Below, one piece after another: positions 1 through 6,371 of a DNA stretch of 8,006 nucleotides. The position numbers and the translations under genes are program-made. The notes under the pieces are model-generated. The model saw nothing but the letters and a program-made list of their open reading frames with translations, searched no databases and was not told where the DNA came from. Origin of the DNA: Bifidobacterium breve (GTDB taxonomy: Bacteria > Actinomycetota > Actinomycetes > S36-B12); NCBI GenBank assembly GCA_945870085.1, contig CAMBQX010000078.1:1-8006 (forward strand), given 5' to 3'. Position 1 is the stretch's first letter; each line of letters opens with the position of its first letter.

Positions 1-566
1 AGTGGGTACACACATCGACTCACCAAACAGTAAGTCGGACTCCACAGCCAAGGGGCCGACGGGTCTGACTTGTAGGTAGCCAAAGCCGGGTGATGAGCGT
101 AACTGCTGCTCAATGGTTCAGGGCTGAAGAAGTCGAAGATTATGAGGTGACCGTTGTCCGCTAGTAGTTCGTCGACTGCTGATGCCAACGCGAAAAGATG
201 GGTCCGGGGTAATAGATACGTGAAGAAGCCAAGAATTATGCAGTCGAAGGTGGACCCTTTCCACCGGTCGAGGTCCTCTGGTGCGACTCCCTGCTCCAAA
301 TTTAGGAGAGGGAAGGTAACGCGGCCTTCATTAACGGCGTCCTTGCTGGCCTCCAGCCCGTGGCAGTCGGCCCCTAGCCGTATTCGAAGCTTCTCAAGGC
401 GAAAGCCGGTTGCGCAGCCGATCTCCAAGACTCGAGTGATTGAACCAGTGCTGTGGACCTGCATGACGGCGTCTGTCACCGGGTCGGCGATAGTGCCTAT
501 CCCCATTCGATTACGGGCAAAATAGGAATCCCCGTCGGCTTCGAGCGCTTTTCTAGTGTCTGTCAC
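1..566 (-). CDS. class I SAM-dependent methyltransferase, 3' end cut by window edge
   Basis: This reading frame is open from a GTG at 566 to the window edge, giving 188 complete codons; the C-terminus lies outside. It encodes a Rossmann-fold methyltransferase. Near residues 14-19 is a YFARN motif, seen at the N-terminus of many glycan-cluster methyltransferases. Motif I (VLEIGCATG) is at 46-54. An acidic residue ending strand 2 (GLEAS, about 71-75) should bind the SAM ribose. The strand 4/5 region reads FDCIILG and then GHLIIFDFFSP. The following HHPALATYK stretch also resembles methyltransferases of O-antigen-type clusters. The GTG start shares its bases with the TGA stop of the upstream TylF-like gene (GTGA overlap), and a GGGGAG at 582-577 lies 10 bases before it, so translational coupling is likely. 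Methylation of a sugar or glycan intermediate is inferred from context; the acceptor is unknown. No lineage-specific subfamily was recognised. Confidence 0.88.
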   Translation of the reverse strand, partial: MTDTRKALEADGDSYFARNRMGIGTIADPVTDAVMQVHSTGSITRVLEIGCATGFRLEKLRIRLGADCHGLEASKDAVNEGRVTFPLLNLEQGVAPEDLDRWKGSTFDCIILGFFTYLLPRTHLFALASAVDELLADNGHLIIFDFFSPEPLSSSYAHHPALATYKSDPSAPWLWSPTYCLVSRCVYP

Positions 567-1351
567 CACCCCAACACTCCCCGAGGTTTGATGAAGACGC
601 GGCCGGAATAGTCAATTGGGTGCATGAACGGCCGGTGGCCGGTGGCGGCGAAGTACTCGTCGACCGCGGTACGTGCACCCTGCCAGTGGCCATAGTCATC
701 GAGAATGCAAACCCCGCCCACTACTAAACGTGGATAGAGAATCTCCAGCCCCAGCTTGGTTGACTCGTACCAGTCGGTGTCGAGGCGCAGCAGCGAGATC
801 GACTCAGGCACCGACTGTTGCAGGGTGACCGCAACATCACCTTCGACAAAGTTGAAACGGTCAAATGGGTAGCCGGTTGACCGAACATTGGCCTGCACAT
901 CACTCAAGCCGGCCACGCACCACACGTTGTTTCCGTCACCTACTTCGGTGCCCGCCAGCATGGTCTCGGCGGTAACGCCGGTGCCCGCCTCAACATCGGC
1001 CGCGGTGGGTGCCGTCATGCCGGCGAAGGTGTCATAAAGCCAGATGCGTCGATCATTGACCCCGAGGGCGCTCAGTTGCTTTGCCATTGCCATCACACTG
1101 CCACCGCGCCATACCCCGCATTCAGCAAAGTCGCCGGCTAGCCCTTCATTAATCACGTAGCGAACGGCGTTCAGCAGACTCCATAGGCGCTCTGCGCTGG
1201 TCATCGTGTAGGGCCTAAGGGATGCGATAAGCGCAGCATCGGCCGCGGTGGCCTCGACGGGGAGTCGAACTGCTGCGCTGTTCGTTCGCGAAACCTGCAG
1301 CCCGACCAGGCCAGCGACCGAGTTGATTGCCTGCTCGTAACCCTTCACCAC
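563..1351 (-). CDS. TylF/MycF-family sugar O-methyltransferase
   Basis: The 262-residue product matches the macrocin O-methyltransferase (TylF/MycF/NovP) family, whose studied members methylate deoxysugar hydroxyls on natural products in a metal-dependent reaction. Seen in order: a GDFAECGVWRGGS SAM-binding segment at about 73-85, YDTFAGM at 106-112, RLDTDWYES at 189-197, and LDDYGHW at 217-223 followed by ARTAVDEYF. The aspartates of the last two motifs correspond to the metal-binding acids known in NovP and MycF. The frame is open as far as 1423, but that part overlaps the upstream gene. The GTG at 1351 is preferred because it begins 4 bases after that gene's TAA and has a weak GGGA 7-8 bases upstream; the next codon, GTG at 1348, is also possible. 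The gene lies in a glycan cluster rather than beside macrolide synthesis genes, so methylation of a surface-glycan sugar is the likeliest role (inference). The family call is strong; the substrate is unknown. Confidence 0.93.
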   Translation of the reverse strand: MVKGYEQAINSVAGLVGLQVSRTNSAAVRLPVEATAADAALIASLRPYTMTSAERLWSLLNAVRYVINEGLAGDFAECGVWRGGSVMAMAKQLSALGVNDRRIWLYDTFAGMTAPTAADVEAGTGVTAETMLAGTEVGDGNNVWCVAGLSDVQANVRSTGYPFDRFNFVEGDVAVTLQQSVPESISLLRLDTDWYESTKLGLEILYPRLVVGGVCILDDYGHWQGARTAVDEYFAATGHRPFMHPIDYSGRVFIKPRGVLGW

Positions 1352-1355
1352 GTCA

Positions 1356-2207
1356 TTATCCCGTTCCGCGCATCGAGAGTTGGTCAATGGGCGCCGGGTC
1401 GACGAACCAGCAATCACCAGCACCTAGCCCTCCTGTCGCAAACATCTGCATCAGCGCGAGATTGAGTTTCCAATCAATTGGCACCACCGGCTCTATCGGT
1501 AGCGCGTCGGTGACCGCGAGCAGTTCGCGCACGAAAGACCCCCGATACAAAATTGCGCAGACGGTATTGGTGGCTGGCCGGGCAGATGTCAAAATGCGGC
1601 GCCGGGCTTCGCCAGCCCAGCTGGCATCAGGTGCCACCGTCAACAACTGTGACAGGCCGAGTTCATCGAGGGAGAAAGACTGCGAAATATTTACATATGC
1701 CGGCTGCTTCTCATCGGTGCGGCTTGACATCAACCAAGCGAGCCCGGCTGCGCAATCAACCACTTCGATACTGGCCGCATCATCTTCGAGGATTAACACC
1801 CATTCGGCGCCGGTTGCTAATCCCGAGCGCAGCAAAGCGAAATGAGCAAGCTCAATATTCAATAATCGTTCGACCATTTCCGGCCCGGGGGGGCGCACCA
1901 GCTGCTCGGCCCGCCGCGCCCAGCGCAAACCATGGGTGGCCCACCAGCGCGGCCCGCGGGCTCGGCCCAGATATTTAGCCCAGCGCCGATCCAGGTGCAC
2001 CTGCGTTGTTAGGCAGGCGCCGACCATCGTGGGCGTGATCGGCAACTGCTCACGGTCGTAGGCGTCCACGGTGCTCACCTCAACAAGTACCGATTGGCCA
2101 AGGGAGCGAAGTTGATCGGCCAGCACGGCTGCCAGCCCACCGGGCCCCTGACTCACCGCGAAACGGGAGCCTTCGTGGCTCACCACGCCAATGAACAGGG
2201 CTGTCAC
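1356..2207 (-). CDS. GT25/LPS-type glycosyltransferase-like protein
   Basis: The product has 283 residues and no signal peptide or membrane segment, so it should be cytoplasmic. The N-terminus (TALFIGVVSHEGSRF) looks like the first strand of a GT-A fold. After a basic middle region comes a conserved-looking block: LLNIELAHFALLR at about 115-127, then WVLILEDDA at 136-144. A short-chain check-in before an EDDA acidic motif is typical of family 25 (LPS-type) glycosyltransferases, where the acids would bind a metal and the sugar nucleotide. A second notable motif, VPIDWKLNLALM, lies at 242-253. The start is taken as the GTG at 2207, because GGAG at 2218-2215 lies 7 bases before it; the frame extends to 2336 but that stretch runs into the divergent gene. 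It is the first gene of the minus-strand operon, 4 bases ahead of the TylF-like gene. The glycosyltransferase assignment rests on a few motifs only, so donor and acceptor are unknown and the fold is inferred. Confidence 0.72.
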   Translation of the reverse strand: MTALFIGVVSHEGSRFAVSQGPGGLAAVLADQLRSLGQSVLVEVSTVDAYDREQLPITPTMVGACLTTQVHLDRRWAKYLGRARGPRWWATHGLRWARRAEQLVRPPGPEMVERLLNIELAHFALLRSGLATGAEWVLILEDDAASIEVVDCAAGLAWLMSSRTDEKQPAYVNISQSFSLDELGLSQLLTVAPDASWAGEARRRILTSARPATNTVCAILYRGSFVRELLAVTDALPIEPVVPIDWKLNLALMQMFATGGLGAGDCWFVDPAPIDQLSMRGTG

Positions 2208-2277
2208 GGGCGGACTCCATCGCAGATATGGGCTCAACGAGCAAGGCCACGGGCGGCCACAAAGGTAGGTTATCTGT
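2208..2277. promoter_or_regulatory. divergent 70-base intergenic region with both ribosome binding sites
   Basis: This short gap separates the start codons of the minus-strand glycosyltransferase operon and the plus-strand ABC exporter pair, so promoters for both must lie in it or inside the gene starts. On the minus strand GGAG at 2218-2215 is a Shine-Dalgarno for the GTG at 2207. On the plus strand AAAGGTAGGT at 2261-2270 matches the anti-Shine-Dalgarno complement with one extra base, 7 bases before the GTG at 2278. The same stretch contains TAGGTT (2266-2271), which fits the actinobacterial TAnnnT -10 pattern. GGCCAC occurs twice, at 2245-2250 and 2255-2260, 10 bases apart. I see no convincing -35 box for either direction. 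Confidence 0.45.
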
Positions 2278-4236
2278 GTGGGCGGTGCGGGCGGGCTAGA
2301 GACACCAGAACCAGATGTCCCCCATCGTGGCCTCAATGTGGTCGACTTTCAAAGCCCCGGGGTGGTGCCAGCCATCCGTAAGGGGATCGAGTTGTTGCCC
2401 CCGGCTAAGCGTCAGCTGCTGTTTTTTGCAGCCGCAATCCAGATTTCATTAGGTGTTCTGGATCTAATCGGTATTGCTCTTATTGGCTTGGTGGCCGCTG
2501 TCGCAGTGTCCGGGATTGGGGCGGCGGCCAGCTCAGATTCGAGTGGTTCAAGCCTGCCTCCGTGGGTGCAGAATCTGCTTGACAACGTGGGGATGGGCAA
2601 CCTAACCATCTCGCAGCTTTCGGTGGCTTTGGCGCTGGCGGCCGTTTTCATTTTGGTTTTCAAGACGGTACTTTCAGCACTGCTTTCAAGGCGCATCATT
2701 CGCTTCCTCGCTAATCGGCAAGCCGACGTTTCAGTTCGACTAGCGCGGGAGTTTTTAAGTCGACCACTTTCTGATGTGCAGCGCTGGACGACACCGGAGG
2801 CGATGTATGCCCTAGGTAGTGGTGTGGCAGCTGCAACGGTTTCACTCCTTGGTTCGACGATCACGATCTGTTCTGAGGTTTTTCTATTCACAATCGTTGG
2901 TATCACTTTGCTCGCTCTTGATCCGCTGCTCACAATCATTTGCATTGTGCTCTTTGGCATCATCGTGCTGCTGCTGCATCGAGTTCTCGGGGGCTGGACT
3001 GCTCGAAACGCTCAGGTGATGACTGACGCTTCAATCGATACCCTCACCGCAGTTTCTGAAGCACTTGCCACCTACCGCGAAGCAACAGTGCTCAATCGCC
3101 GAGACTTGTATGTGACCCGGTATGAAGGTTTGGTTGGTCGTTACGCAGGGTCGAGTTCGACAGCTTCGTTCATCTTGGAGATTCCAAAATATGTGCTCGA
3201 TATCGCGCTTTATCTTGGCGTGCTCTTACTCGGTGTTGTGCAGTTCTTAACCAAAGACTGGACTTCAGCGGCTGCAACGGTTGCTTTGTTCCTAGCCGCT
3301 GGCTCGCGTATCCTGCCCGGCCTGCTCAGGCTGCAGGGGGCCAGCATCACGATTCGTAACGCATCCGTGCAAGCGCAACCAACATTCTTCATGTCTGATT
3401 TCCTCGCGCGTACGCGTACCGATGCCCACCAGGCCAGATTGCCGGTGGAAAGAATCACCGCCGACCAAATACATGCCCATGTGGTTGCTGGGTATCCGGA
3501 TTTTGTGGCTGACGTGCGAGTTGAAAGTGTCACCCAGATCTACGCAGACGCCGCAGCGCCAGCGCTAATTGATGCTTCGTTCACCGCCGCCGCGGGCACC
3601 TCGGTTGCAATAGTCGGCTCAACCGGCGCCGGTAAATCGACACTTGCCGATGTGGTGCTTGGTGTCATGGAGCCGGTCTCGGGATTGGTAACAATCAGCG
3701 GGCTATCACCGCGGGCCGCCATCGACCGCTGGCCCGGTGCTATTTCTTATGTGCCGCAGGCGGTAGCCCTGGTGGCAGGCTCTGTCCGGGAGAACGTGGC
3801 TTTGGGCCTGCCAAATGAGGCAATCGATGATGATTTAGTTTGGGCCGCCCTGAAGCGTGCTCATTTAGATGATTTTCTAATTGAGAATCGCGAAGGCCTC
3901 GACACCACGATCGGCGAACGGGGCTTTCGACTCAGCGGTGGCCAACGGCAGCGCTTGGGTATCGCCCGCTCTCTTTACACCCGCCCGAAGTTGCTTATCC
4001 TCGACGAAGCCACCAGTGCCCTTGATGCCGAAACCGAGCAAGCGATTATCCAGACTCTCCAGGAACTTGAGGGGGAGGTCACCACCATAACCGTGGCCCA
4101 CCGTTTAGCGACCGTGCGCTTTGCCGATCAGGTGCTCTACCTTGAAGGCGGTCGCATCGCAGCACGCGGCACCTTCGACGAAGTGCGCGCGCAGGTGGCA
4201 GATTTTGACAATCAGGCAACTTTGCTAGGGCTGTAG
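2278..4236 (+). CDS. ABC exporter, fused membrane and ATPase domains (PglK-like glycolipid flippase)
   Basis: This 652-residue half-transporter has an N-terminal exporter-type membrane domain (about 45-375, some six helices) joined to an ATPase domain. In the ATPase one sees Walker A GSTGAGKST (447-455), the Q-loop YVPQ (491-494), the signature LSGGQ (552-556), Walker B LLILDE (572-577), SALD (580-583) and the switch histidine H608. All catalytic residues are present, so a homodimer should be active. The opening of the membrane domain (GIELLPPAKRQ, then a long hydrophobic helix) resembles PglK/WlaB-type exporters, which flip lipid-linked oligosaccharides, and the glycosyltransferase and methyltransferase neighbours support that role (inference). 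A lipid or peptide exporter remains possible. The GTG start at 2278 has an AAAGGTAGGT ahead of it but gives about 34 residues before the domain; GTG codons at 2338 and 2362 are alternatives without clear ribosome sites. The GT2 gene follows after 5 bases. Confidence 0.92.
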   Translation: MGGAGGLETPEPDVPHRGLNVVDFQSPGVVPAIRKGIELLPPAKRQLLFFAAAIQISLGVLDLIGIALIGLVAAVAVSGIGAAASSDSSGSSLPPWVQNLLDNVGMGNLTISQLSVALALAAVFILVFKTVLSALLSRRIIRFLANRQADVSVRLAREFLSRPLSDVQRWTTPEAMYALGSGVAAATVSLLGSTITICSEVFLFTIVGITLLALDPLLTIICIVLFGIIVLLLHRVLGGWTARNAQVMTDASIDTLTAVSEALATYREATVLNRRDLYVTRYEGLVGRYAGSSSTASFILEIPKYVLDIALYLGVLLLGVVQFLTKDWTSAAATVALFLAAGSRILPGLLRLQGASITIRNASVQAQPTFFMSDFLARTRTDAHQARLPVERITADQIHAHVVAGYPDFVADVRVESVTQIYADAAAPALIDASFTAAAGTSVAIVGSTGAGKSTLADVVLGVMEPVSGLVTISGLSPRAAIDRWPGAISYVPQAVALVAGSVRENVALGLPNEAIDDDLVWAALKRAHLDDFLIENREGLDTTIGERGFRLSGGQRQRLGIARSLYTRPKLLILDEATSALDAETEQAIIQTLQELEGEVTTITVAHRLATVRFADQVLYLEGGRIAARGTFDEVRAQVADFDNQATLLGL

Positions 4237-4241
4237 GTGGC

Positions 4242-5084
4242 ATGACTTTCGCGGCCAATGATGTATCCGCAGTGATTTGCACCCTCAATTCGATCAGCAG
4301 CATTGAACAGTGCCTGGCAAGTTTGAAAGCCTCGGGTGTTGGTCAAATCGTTGTTGTTGATGCGAACTCCACCGATGGCACCAAAGAGATTGCCGAGCAA
4401 GTAGCCGATGTGGTGCTTACCGATCCGGGAACCGGGCTTGGTAATGCTCGCAATATTGGAATTGCCAGCACTACTAAGCCGCTCATCCTCAACATGGGCT
4501 CCGACAACGTGTTACCAGTCGGCCAGTTACAGATCATGATTGATTGCTTGGAGTCTGAACACCTGCAAGGGGTTAGTGCCCAAACCAAGATCGCGGGCGA
4601 TGACTACGTCTCTAAGGGGCTGAATGCTTGGCGAACCGGCAGATTCGTGCCAGGCCCGGCCCATGTGATCGGCACCCCCACGCTTTTTGACGGCGATCTC
4701 CTGCGAGCGCACCCTTATGACGCGACTCGAAAGTTCTCCGATGACTCCGAACTTTGCGAGCGCTGGGCGAAAGAATTCGGCGCCACCTTCGCGATCTCTA
4801 ACGCGTACGTCGAAGAGATTGGCAAGACATCGTGGAGTGAGGTGATTATCAGATGCCGCATGTATGGAATCTCTGACGAAGAGGTTTTTCGAATCGGTAG
4901 GATTCAAGGTTGGTCGGTGGCGCGCCAGGCTAAGTCATTGCTACATCCGGCCAAGGCTGACTTAGTGGAACCAATCACAAGGCTTAGCACTAAGCAGGCC
5001 GTCGTGAATGCACCATTCTTAGTTACCTTTACTGCCCTACGTTATGGTTTTTGGGCTCATCGGGCGCTGCGAAAGACTCCCTGA
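4242..5084 (+). CDS. family 2 (GT-A) glycosyltransferase
   Basis: The 280-residue cytoplasmic protein begins with the classic GT2 layout: SAVICTLNS at about 9-17, then IVVVDANSTDGT at 36-47, where the aspartate contacts the nucleotide. ARNIGIAST at 69-77 precedes LNMGSDN at 83-89. GSDN stands where most GT2 enzymes carry a DXD metal motif, so a single aspartate (D88) would bind the metal. FSDDSELCERW at 165-175 is the likely acid-rich catalytic-base segment. A basic C-terminal third with a short hydrophobic patch (about 257-270) may contact the membrane. The ATG lies 5 bases after the ABC gene's TAG, with only a distant CTAGGG as a ribosome site, so coupling to the exporter is likely. It probably extends the lipid-linked glycan that the ABC protein exports (inference); the sugar is unknown. 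The 3' end overlaps the converging membrane-protein gene by 56 bases. Confidence 0.9.
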   Translation: MTFAANDVSAVICTLNSISSIEQCLASLKASGVGQIVVVDANSTDGTKEIAEQVADVVLTDPGTGLGNARNIGIASTTKPLILNMGSDNVLPVGQLQIMIDCLESEHLQGVSAQTKIAGDDYVSKGLNAWRTGRFVPGPAHVIGTPTLFDGDLLRAHPYDATRKFSDDSELCERWAKEFGATFAISNAYVEEIGKTSWSEVIIRCRMYGISDEEVFRIGRIQGWSVARQAKSLLHPAKADLVEPITRLSTKQAVVNAPFLVTFTALRYGFWAHRALRKTP

Positions 5085-6258
5085 AATCTTGCATTTGCGG
5101 CGCTGATTCGTCAGCCGTGGGAGGGTCTGCCAAGCGACAGGCGAAGAGGGCCACCGCAGACAACGTGATGAAGACGGGCCAGACGATGACGACATCAGAG
5201 TTGAGCCCGGCAAGTGGCGCAGCGGAGAGAATCACGAGGGCGATCCCCAGATTTCCCGACCGCCAGATGACGACCGCCAGTGGGAGAACCATGGCAAATG
5301 TGTGTGGCCACGCGATCGGAGTCATGGCAAATGACAACCACGCGATTACCCAAAAGAATGACCTTCGACGCAGGAGCGCCACGCCGGCAATGAAAGGGCA
5401 TATTAGCCACGCCAACCAGATTGGGATCCCCACGTCAGCGAGCAGCGCCGCGGGGGTAAGAAGCGGTCTTCCTAGGTTGAACGTAATTGAAGCGCGCCCC
5501 GCCTCAAGGAACCCGGAGACGACGCTGGGCTCGATTGCAAGTGCCAGAAGCGCAAGAACAACGACTGCGGCAAGTGCAATCACGACAGTTCGCCACCTCC
5601 GTCGCACAACGGGGTAGAGCATGAGCAGGATGCCCGCCCCACGCGATGCCACGATCAGGGCATACGAGAGCCCAGCGATTGCAGGTCTGTTTTGGTAGCG
5701 CCAAGCAAGGGCAAGCGCGACCCCCATAACTGGGTAGGTCCCGGTCAGGACGTTTTGCCCTTCGCTGGTGAGTCCGAGGACGAGCGCGGTCGGGTAGGCC
5801 ACCCAAATCGGGACTCCCATGATCCGCAGGGTGATCGCCATCGCGCAGAGCATCGCGATCATCCAGCATGGCAGCCACCAAGAGTAAGGAAGGTAGGCGA
5901 GCGGAATGCCCAGTGGCAGTGCCGTGGGGGGGTGCGAGTTGGCCTGTCCGTTATCGGAAGTCATCTGGATCAAAGCGGCAATAGTGTTCAGTGGGGCGTA
6001 GGCCGACACGCCGGGATCTAGCAGGCCACGTGAGGCCGCGACTTCCCAGCCCACATCGGTTGTTCCGGCATTACCGGCGAGGTTACCGGCGAGTGCGTTA
6101 AACCCGAGGAGATCGGCGGCCGTGAAAGTGAACCTTCCGAGGGCCGTGAAGATTGTCGGCAACAAAAGGATGGAGCCAAGGACCGCACCAGCCTCTATCC
6201 ACCTAGACCTGCCGGGATTTGGCCGTCCAGAGCGGTGCGAAGTCGTCACTTGGGTCAA
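5029..6258 (-). CDS. GT87-like (GT-C) polytopic membrane glycosyltransferase
   Basis: The 409-residue protein has roughly eleven hydrophobic segments, starting at about 24-44 and ending at about 356-374, with a cytoplasm-like basic N-terminus and a hydrophilic tail of about 35 residues. A long loop after the first helix holds acidic residues (TTDVGWEVA, about 66-74; SDNGQANSHPP, 101-111). It leads into PPTALPLGIPLAYLPY and, near 312-321, MTPIAWPHTF. This PP...PLA.LP plus SPI.W.H pattern is characteristic of the GT87 (DUF2029) family, whose actinobacterial members use polyprenyl-phosphate sugars on the outer face of the membrane. The start is a TTG at 6258, chosen because AAAGGA at 6270-6265 lies 6 bases before it; a GTG at 6249 is in frame but 15 bases from that site. 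The last 56 bases, coding part of the tail, lie opposite the end of the GT2 gene. Family membership is fairly secure; the catalytic acid and the sugar are not known. Confidence 0.78.
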   Translation of the reverse strand: MTQVTTSHRSGRPNPGRSRWIEAGAVLGSILLLPTIFTALGRFTFTAADLLGFNALAGNLAGNAGTTDVGWEVAASRGLLDPGVSAYAPLNTIAALIQMTSDNGQANSHPPTALPLGIPLAYLPYSWWLPCWMIAMLCAMAITLRIMGVPIWVAYPTALVLGLTSEGQNVLTGTYPVMGVALALAWRYQNRPAIAGLSYALIVASRGAGILLMLYPVVRRRWRTVVIALAAVVVLALLALAIEPSVVSGFLEAGRASITFNLGRPLLTPAALLADVGIPIWLAWLICPFIAGVALLRRRSFFWVIAWLSFAMTPIAWPHTFAMVLPLAVVIWRSGNLGIALVILSAAPLAGLNSDVVIVWPVFITLSAVALFACRLADPPTADESAPQMQDFRESFAAPDEPKNHNVGQ

Positions 6259-6260
6259 GT
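6248..6260. promoter_or_regulatory. palindrome 1, ACTTG-N3-CAAGT
   Basis: The plus strand reads ACTTGGGTCAAGT, with perfect 5-base arms around three bases. It covers the TTG start codon and first codons of the minus-strand GT87-like gene. It shares the CTTG/CAAG core with two further palindromes in the same gap. A role as an operator or translational control site is inferred from the repetition; because part of it is coding, this copy is the one most likely to be coincidental. Confidence 0.35.
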
Positions 6261-6264
6261 CCGT

Positions 6265-6270
6265 TCCTTT
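6265..6270 (-). promoter_or_regulatory. ribosome binding site deciding a TTG start
   Basis: AAAGGA on the minus strand, 6 bases before the TTG at 6258. It is a near-consensus Shine-Dalgarno and argues for the unusual TTG over the in-frame GTG at 6249, from which it would be 15 bases away. Confidence 0.7.
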
Positions 6271-6306
6271 GGGCCAGTTAGTAATTTGAGAGTAATCCTT
6301 GATTGG

Positions 6307-6334
6307 ACACTAGAGCATTCTTGCGGCAAGACAA
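6307..6334 (-). promoter_or_regulatory. possible promoter for the GT87-like gene
   Basis: On the minus strand, TTGTCT (6334-6329, four of six consensus bases) and TAGTGT (6312-6307, fits TAnnnT) are separated by 16 bases. This would give a leader of about 40 bases carrying the AAAGGA ribosome site. The -35 overlaps palindrome 2. The match is weak and other arrangements are possible. Confidence 0.3.
6319..6331. promoter_or_regulatory. palindrome 2, TCTTGC-N-GCAAGA
   Basis: The plus strand reads TCTTGCGGCAAGA, with perfect 6-base arms around a single base. It shares the CTTG/CAAG core with palindromes 1 and 3, and its centre lies 20.5 bases (about two helical turns) from that of palindrome 3. 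It overlaps the spacer and -35 of the possible minus-strand promoter, a typical place for a repressor site (inference). Confidence 0.45.
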
Positions 6335-6338
6335 GTGG

Positions 6339-6352
6339 GCTTGACATCAAGC
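6339..6352. promoter_or_regulatory. palindrome 3, GCTTGA-N2-TCAAGC
   Basis: The plus strand reads GCTTGACATCAAGC, with perfect 6-base arms around CA. It covers the -35 zone of the TAGAAT promoter that serves the downstream membrane-protein gene, so a bound protein would be placed to block or recruit RNA polymerase. It contains TTGACA, a perfect -35 hexamer, but that hexamer is only 13 bases from TAGAAT, too close for normal use. Confidence 0.45.
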
Positions 6353-6359
6353 GCTCAAC

Positions 6360-6365
6360 TAGAAT
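6360..6365 (+). promoter_or_regulatory. -10 box for a probable leaderless transcript
   Basis: TAGAAT matches the -10 consensus at five of six positions and ends six bases before the GTG at 6372. Transcription starting about 7 bases downstream of the box would begin at or beside that GTG. No Shine-Dalgarno precedes the GTG, which fits leaderless translation, a common mode in actinobacteria. The -35 position (about 6337-6342) is not conserved. Confidence 0.5.
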
Positions 6366-6371
6366 TAGCCC

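Noticed and set aside
154..525. Open plus-strand frame of 123 codons
   Set aside because: It lies opposite a clear methyltransferase with motif I in order. Its own translation is rich in Ser and Arg with no domain pattern, so it is a shadow.
1721..1733. Thirteen bases (GGCTTGACATCAA) shared with 6338-6350
   Set aside because: About one such shared 13-mer is expected by chance in 8 kb on both strands. The copy at 1721 lies inside coding sequence and is not a complete palindrome.
1327..1978. Overlapping plus-strand open frames opposite the GT25-like gene
   Set aside because: Low-complexity, basic translations with no ribosome sites or motifs; the minus strand carries a coherent protein.
2245..2260. 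Direct repeat GGCCAC with a 10-base period
   Set aside because: Only two copies of a GC-rich hexamer; too little to call an operator.
2080..2262. Minus-strand 60-codon frame starting with an ATG in the divergent gap
   Set aside because: Its ATG overlaps the ribosome site of the GT25-like gene and its body is out of frame within that gene. The translation looks random.
5020..5100. Bidirectional terminator between the convergent genes
   Set aside because: I found no stable GC-rich hairpin followed by a T run on either strand; the shared stretch is coding on both strands.
5051..5617. Plus-strand frame of 188 codons opposite the GT87-like gene
   Set aside because: The translation is Ala, Ser, Thr and Arg rich with no hydrophobic segments or motifs, whereas the opposite strand gives regular membrane helices and GT87 motifs.
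6341..6365. TTGACA and TAGAAT as one sigma-70 promoter
   Set aside because: Both hexamers are good, but only 13 bases separate them instead of about 17. The TTGACA is better explained as part of palindrome 3.
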